DNA from: JBKSMP01 sp964582055
Lineage (GTDB): Bacteria > Verrucomicrobiota > Verrucomicrobiia > Opitutales > UBA9783
Assembly (NCBI GenBank): GCA_964582055.1
Contig: CAZOPT010000025.1
Coordinates: 1-11,089 of the forward strand
Length of the DNA: 11,089 nt
Reading direction: 5' to 3'
Below the pieces are notes generated by a model that saw nothing but the letters and a program-made list of their open reading frames with translations, was not told the DNA's origin and did no database searches. Each line of letters opens with the position of its first letter. Within the stretch, counting starts at the first letter, position 1. Position numbers and translations under genes: made by a program. Below, piece by piece: positions 1 to 6,014 of the stretch.

Positions 1-17
1 GCATTTTTCTGACTTTC

Positions 18-1382
18 TTACTCAGAAATAGCGTATTGTTTTAACTTATTGCTCAAGGTGCGCGTACTGATAGCTAGCAAGGATGCAGCTTTCGTACGAT
101 TACCCTTCATGGCCTTTAATACGTGAAGAATGTGGCGCTTTTCTAGAGTTTCCAAATTTACAAGGGATTCTTCTTCGGTTGGAACTTCCGTTTCTTGTAT
201 TTGCAGTGACAAATTAAGTGCATTCGGGTGAATCAACTTCTGATCGCTTGATAAAATAACTGCACGTTCGATTGTGTTTTGTAATTCACGAACATTTCCA
301 GGCCATGTGTGTTCTAAAATCGCCCGACACGCTTCTTCCGAAAAACCTTGCAACTTAATGCCATGCTTCCTCATGTAACGATTCAAGAAAAAATCCGAAA
401 GTAGCAAAACGTCATTCCCACGTTCCCTTAACGGCGGAATTTCTATCGGAAAAACATTTAGTCGATAATACAAATCTTCACGAAAATCACCTTTTTGAAC
501 CGATTTTCTAAGGTCGCGATTCGTTGATGCAAATACCCGTACGTTTGCCTTCAATGTTTTCGTACCACCTACACGCTCAAATTCTTTTTCCTGTAATACC
601 CGCAATAATTTGGCTTGTAAGTGCGGAGAAATTTCTGCAATCTCATCTAGCAAAATCGTACCATTATTGGCCAACTCAAAACGTCCTATGCGCCTTTGTA
701 TCGCATTTGTAAACGCACCTTTTTCATGCCCAAAAAATTCACTTTCAATCAGGTTTTCTGCAATTGCAGCACAGTTAACCGTAATGTAAGGTTTGTTCGC
801 CAAGTGGCTTTTTCGATGAATTTCATGCGCTACAAGCTCTTTGCCTGTTCCATTTTCCCCCGTAATTAGTACCGTCGCTTCCGTCGTTGCCACTTTTTCT
901 ATCAACGAACGAATTTTTTGAATCGCCGGACTTTCCCCAAGTAACTCCGGAGAATATTCCCCATCACTTCCGTTTTTCGAAAAATATTGGTTAACCTTCA
1001 TCAGATGACTGAAAGATTCCGCTTTCTGTAAAATAACATCAATTTCTTGCAACGAAAAAGGCTTTATAATGTAATCAAAAGCCCCTAATTTCATGCAAGC
1101 TACCGCCGATTCTATCGATCCGTAACCCGTTATAACAACCGTAAGCGGCTTTTCTACCGAGTCTGGCAATTGATTAAAATGCTTCAGAAGTTCAGTTCCA
1201 TTCCCATCTGGCAAACGAACATCCAAAAAAACAAGATCAAAATTGTCTTTGCTCAAAAGGGCTTGCGCATCCGCTAAAGAAGAAACTGTTGCTACTGCGT
1301 ATCGGTTATGATGTAATTGCTCTTCTAAAGCTTTACGTATCACCAATTCATCATCAACAATTAATACCTTATCAAATTGCAT
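18..1382 (-). CDS. atoC: NtrC/AtoC-family sigma-54-dependent response regulator
   Basis: A 454-aa cytoplasmic transcription activator with the full bacterial enhancer-binding layout. The receiver domain spans about residues 1-120, with acidic pocket D10/D11, phospho-acceptor D54, T85 and K107. The AAA+ domain spans about 148-390: Walker A GENGTGK at 175-181, L1 loop GAFTNA at 222-227, Walker B ending LLDE near 247, sensor I STN near 286, arginine-finger region PLRER at 317-321 and sensor II PGNVREL at 361-367. A Fis-type helix-turn-helix lies at about 428-450. The family hydrolyses ATP to remodel RNA polymerase-sigma54. The L1 loop is GAFTNA rather than the usual GAFTGA. The start is supported by AGGA (1389-1392) six bases upstream. 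No partner histidine kinase lies in the window. It follows ftsK on the same strand after 105 bp. The symbol is a family label; CtcC/AtoC of Chlamydia is the analogue I have in mind. Confidence 0.93.
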   Translation of the reverse strand: MQFDKVLIVDDELVIRKALEEQLHHNRYAVATVSSLADAQALLSKDNFDLVFLDVRLPDGNGTELLKHFNQLPDSVEKPLTVVITGYGSIESAVACMKLGAFDYIIKPFSLQEIDVILQKAESFSHLMKVNQYFSKNGSDGEYSPELLGESPAIQKIRSLIEKVATTEATVLITGENGTGKELVAHEIHRKSHLANKPYITVNCAAIAENLIESEFFGHEKGAFTNAIQRRIGRFELANNGTILLDEIAEISPHLQAKLLRVLQEKEFERVGGTKTLKANVRVFASTNRDLRKSVQKGDFREDLYYRLNVFPIEIPPLRERGNDVLLLSDFFLNRYMRKHGIKLQGFSEEACRAILEHTWPGNVRELQNTIERAVILSSDQKLIHPNALNLSLQIQETEVPTEEESLVNLETLEKRHILHVLKAMKGNRTKAASLLAISTRTLSNKLKQYAISE

Positions 1383-1413
1383 ATCCGTTCCTGTTCAAAC
1401 TTACACTAAGAAC

Positions 1414-1442
1414 ATATTACACTTTGTAGGAAAATTTTTCAA
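1414..1442 (-). promoter_or_regulatory. Candidate sigma-70 promoter of the response regulator
   Basis: On the minus strand a -35 TTGAAA (1437-1442) is separated by 17 bases from a -10 TAATAT (1414-1419). This gives a leader of about 25 nt that contains the AGGA ribosome-binding site. The -35 overlaps an 8-bp perfect inverted repeat, TTTTTCAA / TTGAAAAA (1435-1442 and 1450-1457), which could be an operator or just AT-rich noise. Confidence 0.45.
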
Positions 1443-1487
1443 TAAAAATTTGAAAAACATTTTGAAAGGATAATTTTTACAAGCTGT

Positions 1488-3851
1488 TTATTCCATATTC
1501 TTAGGCAACAAACCTTTTGAATCCAGTGTTTCCATGATACGAGCGGCACGGTTGTAACCAATCTTTAAACGACGTTGTAAAAGAGAGGTGGAAATTCTTT
1601 CCGAAGTTTTTAACACTTCTAATGCTTGTGGAAGCAATGAATCTTCACCTTCTAGTGTTTCATTATCTGTACCTTCGTCAAAATCTGTATCCACAATGCG
1701 TTGTACATCTTCAGCGAATTGTGGTGCGCCATTACACTTAAGGAAATCCACAATAGCATTGATTTCATCGTCAGATACCCAAGCACCTTGCGCACGAATC
1801 AATTGCGATGCGCCTGGTGGAATAAATAACATATCACCTTTGCCGATAAGACTGTCCGCTCCCCCCATATCTAGAATCGTACGACTGTCTACTTTAGACG
1901 CAACTTTGAATGCAATACGACTCGGTAAATTTGCCTTAATAATACCTGTAATAACATTAACAGAAGGTCTTTGTGTTGCAATAATGAGGTGAATACCAGC
2001 AGCACGCGCTAATTGAGCTAAACGTGCAATACAGGTTTCAATATCACCGGGAGCAACCATCATCAAATCTGCTAATTCGTCAATGATGCAAACAATATAA
2101 GGTAAATGTTCCAAAGATTCTGACAACAATTCGTTTGGTGGCATTTTTTTTAGTTTTTCGTTAAAGCCAGCAATATTTCGGACGCCATAATTTGCAAATA
2201 GTTGATAACGACGTTCCATTTCGCCAATTAACCACTTGAGTGCAGACGGAACACGTTTCGGATCCGTAACTACTGGAATAAGCATGTGCGGCAAATCGTT
2301 ATAGAGTTTCATTTCAACGATTTTGGGATCAACCATGATGAAGCGAAGATCTTTAGGGGACGAATGGTACAATAACGACGCAATAATAGCATTAATACAA
2401 ACTGTTTTACCGGAACCCGTAGAACCTGCAATCAGTAAGTGTGGCATTTTGGTTAAGTCCGCAACAATCGGTTTTCCCGTTACTTCTTTACCCAAAACTA
2501 TCGGAATTTTTGCATCCGATTGTGCCCAAGCTTTTGATTCTAAAATCTCTTTTAGGCACACGGGTAATGGTTTTTTATTGGGAACTTCAATGCCCACGCA
2601 GCCTTTGCCAGGAACGGGTGCTTGAATACGTACAGAAAGTGCTTTTAAGCCAAGTGCAATGTTTTTGTCTAAGGTCTCAATTTTTTCAACACGAACACCT
2701 CGTGCTGGTGTTACTTCGTAACGCGTTATAACAGGTCCCGATTGGATAGCCTCAACTTTAACTTCAACGCCAAATTCAGCCAGTTTTTGTACCAAATCCT
2801 CCGCAGTTTCATAGTAATCTTCTGCACTGCCATCATTAAATGTTGGCGGTGGATCTTTTAATAGTTGGAGAGAAGGCAAGAGATAGTCTCCTGTTTGTTC
2901 AGGCCTTTTTTGCGTTGCTTTTTCTACGGTCTCACTTGCTAAAATCTGAATTTCTTTAGTAGATTTATTATCGCCTTGATCAGAGGAGTTGGTCTTCTCT
3001 TGTTTATTTTGTATTGGTTTGACAAGATTTTTACGAATAACTTTTCCTTCTAAAGAAGGCTGCCAATTTTCATCGAAAGAAGGAACGGTATTTTTTGAAA
3101 TTTGCGACGATTTTCGTTCTAATTGTCTACGAAGGTATTGTATCCATTCGCGAAACTTTTCTTTTATAGACCTAATGCATTTTGTGCCTGTATTTATACG
3201 AACGACTTGGGGATAATTACTTTTAAAAGAACTGATAAGACGCTTTGATAGTTTTATTCCATATTTGCCGATCTGTTTAGCTAAACTCCAAGCTTGAAGC
3301 ACTATTTGCCCTAAGAAATCTAAATTTGCAAATGTAAAGATCAACGATAAACAAGTTCCTGGGATTAAGACCAATGCACTACCTATGGGGCCTAGATAGC
3401 CTTCAAAAAGATGACTAAAAAGGTAATTCCCAAAACTTCCGCCAATTCCTGAAGAATAAAATGAATAACAAGGATTTAACCATTTTATAGCTTCAAAAAA
3501 AGCAAATGTTGAAGATGTGAAAAGTAAAGATAAAATAAAGCAAATTAAATTTTTACGTTGTACCTTGTAAGCATAAGGTGTCAAAAGAAGCAGTGCTGTC
3601 CATAGAAGATAAACGGGCAACAACCAAGCGCAACGTCCTAGATAGCGGCAAGTATAAAAGGCAAATCCAACACCTATAGTTCCCAAACGATTACCTTGAG
3701 CATAATTCCATTCTTGCGAAGATATGCGATAAAAGCTTGAAAATTGAGGTTCATAGTCCCATAGTGATAAAGCCATAAATAACCCGATTAGGAATAAAAA
3801 TATTCCTAAAAAAGGGTGCGTTTTAGTGACCTGTATTGTATTTTTAACCAT
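1488..3851 (-). CDS. ftsK: DNA translocase FtsK
   Basis: A 787-aa septal DNA translocase that pumps chromosomal DNA during division and helps XerCD resolve dimers at dif. The N-terminal ~180 residues contain about four hydrophobic membrane segments (roughly 12-31, 58-92, 101-120 and 150-180). A charged, low-complexity linker runs to about residue 320. The alpha/beta motor follows, with Walker A GSTGSGKT at 476-483, Walker B CIIDELADL at about 588-596 and the conserved ATQRPSVNVITG segment near 625-636. The winged-helix gamma domain is at about 740-787 (QRRLKIGYNRAARIME), matching the DNA-reading domain of true FtsK/SpoIIIE. The linker is much shorter than in the 1300-aa E. coli protein, so the length is close to that of SpoIIIE-like and chlamydial forms. 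The start has no clear Shine-Dalgarno. Confidence 0.97.
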   Translation of the reverse strand: MVKNTIQVTKTHPFLGIFLFLIGLFMALSLWDYEPQFSSFYRISSQEWNYAQGNRLGTIGVGFAFYTCRYLGRCAWLLPVYLLWTALLLLTPYAYKVQRKNLICFILSLLFTSSTFAFFEAIKWLNPCYSFYSSGIGGSFGNYLFSHLFEGYLGPIGSALVLIPGTCLSLIFTFANLDFLGQIVLQAWSLAKQIGKYGIKLSKRLISSFKSNYPQVVRINTGTKCIRSIKEKFREWIQYLRRQLERKSSQISKNTVPSFDENWQPSLEGKVIRKNLVKPIQNKQEKTNSSDQGDNKSTKEIQILASETVEKATQKRPEQTGDYLLPSLQLLKDPPPTFNDGSAEDYYETAEDLVQKLAEFGVEVKVEAIQSGPVITRYEVTPARGVRVEKIETLDKNIALGLKALSVRIQAPVPGKGCVGIEVPNKKPLPVCLKEILESKAWAQSDAKIPIVLGKEVTGKPIVADLTKMPHLLIAGSTGSGKTVCINAIIASLLYHSSPKDLRFIMVDPKIVEMKLYNDLPHMLIPVVTDPKRVPSALKWLIGEMERRYQLFANYGVRNIAGFNEKLKKMPPNELLSESLEHLPYIVCIIDELADLMMVAPGDIETCIARLAQLARAAGIHLIIATQRPSVNVITGIIKANLPSRIAFKVASKVDSRTILDMGGADSLIGKGDMLFIPPGASQLIRAQGAWVSDDEINAIVDFLKCNGAPQFAEDVQRIVDTDFDEGTDNETLEGEDSLLPQALEVLKTSERISTSLLQRRLKIGYNRAARIMETLDSKGLLPKNME

Positions 3852-4141
3852 TTATATAAAGACTGTCCATTATACCAAAACACGCAATATTTTAATGTAA
3901 AAATTTAATAAATTTCCTATAAAGGTTAAAAATAATCTATTGGTGAAATTGTAGTGGAAAATTTTAGAAAATTTGAAATAAGGTTTTTTACGTATTTTCT
4001 ATTTTTTTTTAATTCTGCGAAACGGTTTTTTATGAAAAATTTAGGTTTTCAACCTTTGTAGAATATTTATTTAAAAAAACATCTTGCATAATTTCATAAA
4101 ACATTTCATTTTTTAGTTAAAGTTTTTAGTACGTAACTAAG
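3852..4141. other. Divergent AT-rich intergenic region
   Basis: About 290 bp between the divergently transcribed ftsK and the CARF-like gene. It is extremely AT-rich with many A and T runs. It holds the ftsK -10 element and two copies of GGTTTTTTAYG (3982-3992 and 4024-4034), 42 bp apart. I see no ORF, RNA gene, strong hairpin or convincing promoter for the plus-strand gene. A stop codon in frame at 4127-4129 limits upstream extension of that gene. Confidence 0.6.
3869..3877 (-). promoter_or_regulatory. Candidate extended -10 promoter of ftsK
   Basis: The minus strand reads TGGTATAAT here, a consensus TATAAT preceded by the TGn extended element. No good -35 sits at 16-18 bases, as allowed for extended -10 promoters. 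Initiation would fall near 3862, leaving a leader of only about 10 nt before the ftsK ATG, consistent with the lack of a ribosome-binding site there. Confidence 0.45.
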
Positions 4142-5104
4142 GTGACAAGGAAGTCGTTAAAGAAAAAAGTGTTGTTGGCAATACCGGCCTTTCAAGATCC
4201 GTATATTCCAGGGCGAAAGGACAAGGAAGGGCCTATTTTACAAGCATTGCAAAGTGGAAACTTTGATGAAGTGATTTTATTTGGTCTCCAAATTTGGCGA
4301 CTTAACACTTTCTTGATTGAGCAGTTTATCGTAAAAAACTATCCAGAAATTACTGTTAAACGTCATGTATTACCCATCCAAGATCTAACTTGTTATAAGG
4401 ATATTTTTTATCAATTAAAAACGAAATTAGCAGAATATGAAACGTATTTAAGTGAAGAGTGTGAGGAACCTGTTTTTTTACTACCTTCGCCTATTTATGA
4501 TTATTTATTTGATTGTTGGTTATTGTTATCGACATCATTAAATATAAAAACGCGTATTTGTCAAATTGAGTCACACTATTCGATAGAAGGGGCTTCTTCC
4601 AGCGATATTGATTGGTTAAATGAGTCTCCTAAGGAGTTTCGGGATTCTCAAACAGATCCGCAAGTGGTATATCCGTGTCTTTCTAAGAAACAACTTAATT
4701 TCTTGGAAGAAATTTATGCCAAAAATCAAAATATTTGTATTCTCGCTACAGATACACAATTGTATCATCCTATATCTCAATTTTTCTTTCAATCTGCTCG
4801 GGCAAAAAATTTAAACTACTTAAAGGTTACTTGTTCTGAAATTCCTTCTGAAATTTCCGATGAAATTTTGTTTGGATATCAAAAAGAAATTGATAATGAA
4901 CAAATCTTAAAACGAAAAGGTTTGTTGAAGAAGTTTAAAAAGGGACTTATTACCATCGAAAATTTTAATACTTTAACGAAACCAATGGTAAGAAAAGTAG
5001 AAAGCTTTATTGCTAAGCAAACAGATTGTCGTTTTATCAATATTATTCCTGATGCAACAAATTTAGAATCTTCTATTCCTTGTTTTTATCTTCCTAATAA
5101 TTGA
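4142..5104 (+). CDS. CARF-like (RtcR-type) protein with degenerate, truncated sigma-54 AAA+ domain
   Basis: A 320-aa protein starting at GTG with no clear ribosome-binding site. Residues 8-145 resemble the N-terminal CARF-type sensor of RtcR-like sigma-54 regulators: a first beta strand KKVLLAIPAF, then QDPYIPGR, EGPILQAL and FDEVILFG, and a later CWLLLSTS helix. Residues 197-305 align with the AAA+ domain of the response regulator at 18-1382. YLKVTCSEIPSEISDEILFG corresponds to its YITVNCAAIAENLIESEFFG. RKGLLKKFKKGLITIENF corresponds to RIGRFELANNGTILLDEI. CRFINIIPDATNL corresponds to VRVFASTNRDL. Walker A, the GAFTGA loop and the Walker B acidic pair are all lost, and the protein ends just after the sensor I position, so there is no arginine finger, sensor II or HTH. 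It probably cannot hydrolyse ATP or bind DNA in the usual way. The frame is intact over 320 codons, so it may be a repurposed regulator; an early pseudogene is possible. Confidence 0.7.
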   Translation: MTRKSLKKKVLLAIPAFQDPYIPGRKDKEGPILQALQSGNFDEVILFGLQIWRLNTFLIEQFIVKNYPEITVKRHVLPIQDLTCYKDIFYQLKTKLAEYETYLSEECEEPVFLLPSPIYDYLFDCWLLLSTSLNIKTRICQIESHYSIEGASSSDIDWLNESPKEFRDSQTDPQVVYPCLSKKQLNFLEEIYAKNQNICILATDTQLYHPISQFFFQSARAKNLNYLKVTCSEIPSEISDEILFGYQKEIDNEQILKRKGLLKKFKKGLITIENFNTLTKPMVRKVESFIAKQTDCRFINIIPDATNLESSIPCFYLPNN

Positions 5105-5201
5105 AAGAGTTTTAAAAAAAATTTGGTTAACGTTTGTAAAACTTAATGAAATTTTTAAGATGGATAGCGGAAATAAAATAAATTTAAAAAGAATCGTATT
5201 T

Positions 5202-5236
5202 TTGACTTGAGACTTGCAAAAAAACATGCTTACAAT
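5202..5236 (+). promoter_or_regulatory. Promoter region of the chaperone gene: overlapping sigma-54-like and sigma-70-like elements
   Basis: TTGAGA (5207-5212), an 18-bp spacer and TACAAT (5231-5236) make a good sigma-70 promoter that would start near 5243, almost at the ATG (5248). The same stretch carries TTGACTTG-N4-TTGCA at 5202-5218, close to the sigma-54 consensus YTGGCAYR-N4-TTGCW. It has a perfect -12 half but GA instead of the nearly invariant GG at -24. Initiation from it would give a leader of about 19 nt. Which one operates cannot be told from sequence. Confidence 0.4.
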
Positions 5237-5247
5237 ATATTTCACAG

Positions 5248-5673
5248 ATGAAAGAGCATGTAAATGAGCTTTTAAGGCATATTGGAGAAGGTTTGAGTTT
5301 GTCTGAATTACGTTTGGACGATAATAACCATTGTATTTTGCTTTTTGATGAAAAAATTGTTCTGAATATCGATCTCGATGAAGAAGGAAACAAGATGGTA
5401 ATTTACGCTTATATTGGCGAAATTCCATTGGAATGTCGGGAAGTTATTTTCGAAAAAGCATTAGAGGGAAATTTTTTCTGGAACGAAACAGATGGTGGAA
5501 CCTTAGGTATTGACAAACAATCGCAATCTCTTGTTTTAGCAAAGGCGTTTCCGCTTCCTCTCGATAATTTTAATGCGTTTGAAGACCAATTGGCAACCTT
5601 TGTGGAAGTTGTTGAAAAATGGATTAATCGCATCGAAACTTTCTTAATAGAGGCAGAAGAACGAGATCTTTAA
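5248..5673 (+). CDS. CesT/SycE-type type III secretion chaperone
   Basis: A 141-aa acidic cytoplasmic protein with the features of class I type III secretion chaperones, which bind effectors as dimers and pilot them to the secretion ATPase. The N-terminal helix has the LLRHIGEGLSL pattern. It is followed by LRLDDNNHCILLFDE, IVLNIDLDEE and MVIYAYIGEIP strands, a helix with ALEGNFFW, the strand pair TLGIDKQSQSLVLAKAFPL, and a long C-terminal amphipathic helix (about 108-138). This order and length are typical for the CesT family. The start agrees with the family N-terminus, although no Shine-Dalgarno precedes it. It lies 143 bp after the CARF-like gene, has its own promoter, and is followed 23 bp later by a small gene in the same unit. 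No secretion apparatus genes are in the window, so the partner is unknown. Confidence 0.8.
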   Translation: MKEHVNELLRHIGEGLSLSELRLDDNNHCILLFDEKIVLNIDLDEEGNKMVIYAYIGEIPLECREVIFEKALEGNFFWNETDGGTLGIDKQSQSLVLAKAFPLPLDNFNAFEDQLATFVEVVEKWINRIETFLIEAEERDL

Positions 5674-5696
5674 ACATTTTTAACCCAGGATATACT

Positions 5697-5867
5697 ATGC
5701 AAAAAATGAATAAAACAGGAAAGAGTTTATTCGCTCCCATACTTGTAAATAATGTGGGGGGATTAAACGAACACACCATAAAACACTTGCAGCATCTTAA
5801 TCAAGTGCCGCCTTCTGCACCACGTCAAGGAATTTCCTACTCGGAATCCAAGCATTATTTGGCGTAG
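5697..5867 (+). CDS. 56-aa small protein downstream of the secretion chaperone
   Basis: A short gene encoding 56 residues, beginning MQKMNKTGKSLFAPIL and ending ESKHYLA, with its ATG six bases after a clear AGGA (5687-5690). That is one of only two good ribosome-binding sites in the window. It starts 23 bp after the chaperone stop and a strong terminator follows 27 bp after its own stop, so it is the last gene of the chaperone transcript. It has no signal peptide, membrane segment or cysteine; the tail is Pro/Ser/Gln-rich (QVPPSAPRQG). I do not recognise a family. By position it could be a small secretion substrate, a chaperone partner or a co-regulator. M4 is an alternative start with a less suitable spacing. 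Confidence 0.7.
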   Translation: MQKMNKTGKSLFAPILVNNVGGLNEHTIKHLQHLNQVPPSAPRQGISYSESKHYLA

Positions 5868-5894
5868 TTAAAGAATTTATTTGGTGTTTTTTAT

Positions 5895-5924
5895 AAGCCT
5901 CTTAATTTTAAGAGGCTTCTTTTA
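5895..5924 (+). terminator. Rho-independent terminator after the chaperone/small-protein operon
   Basis: A 9-bp perfect stem, AAGCCTCTT (5895-5903) with AAGAGGCTT (5910-5918), encloses a 6-nt loop and is followed by CTTTTATT. The A-rich left side could also let it act weakly in the minus direction. Confidence 0.85.
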
Positions 5925-5957
5925 TTCGGCATTCTTTAAACATTTTTCGAAAATCAA

Positions 5958-6008
5958 AAAAATTCCTATAAAATACAATACGTACCGTTTGGTTTTATAG
6001 GAATTTTT
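5958..6008 (-). terminator. Long hairpin terminator of the 586-aa protein gene
   Basis: A 16-bp perfect inverted repeat (5958-5973 with 5993-6008; core AATTCCTATAAAA) surrounds a 19-nt loop. It starts six bases after the stop codon of the minus-strand gene at 6015. Its distal arm runs into a seven-T tract on the minus strand. Together with the hairpin at 5895-5918 it insulates two convergent transcripts. Confidence 0.7.
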
Positions 6009-6014
6009 GTCTAC

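Larger units (their letters stand above)
5667..5947. repeat. 15-bp direct repeats flanking the small gene and its terminator
   Basis: TCTTTAAACATTTTT occurs at 5667-5681 and again at 5933-5947. The first copy contains the stop codon of the chaperone gene. The second lies just after the terminator. The two copies therefore bracket the 56-aa gene plus its terminator, 266 bp repeat to repeat. The motif is AT-rich, so chance is possible. Confidence 0.6.

Noticed and set aside
6..28. 7-bp perfect inverted repeat TTTCTGA / TCAGAAA across the response-regulator stop codon
   Set aside because: No T tract follows on the minus strand, so it does not look like a working terminator; the window edge prevents seeing more.
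610..626. TTGGC...GTGC resembling a sigma-54 -24/-12 site
   Set aside because: It lies inside a coding region and the GG-GC spacing is one base too short.
1588..1992. Plus-strand open frame of 134 codons inside ftsK
   Set aside because: Antisense to the well-conserved motor and gamma domains, with no ribosome-binding site or recognisable protein features.
3939..3957. TTGGTGAAATTGTAGTG as a sigma-54 site for the CARF-like gene
   Set aside because: The -12 element reads TAGT rather than TTGC and it is about 190 bp from the start codon.
5063..5428. Minus-strand open frame overlapping the chaperone start
   Set aside because: It lies opposite the end of the CARF-like gene, the promoter region and the chaperone start; its composition is that of an AT-rich antisense shadow.
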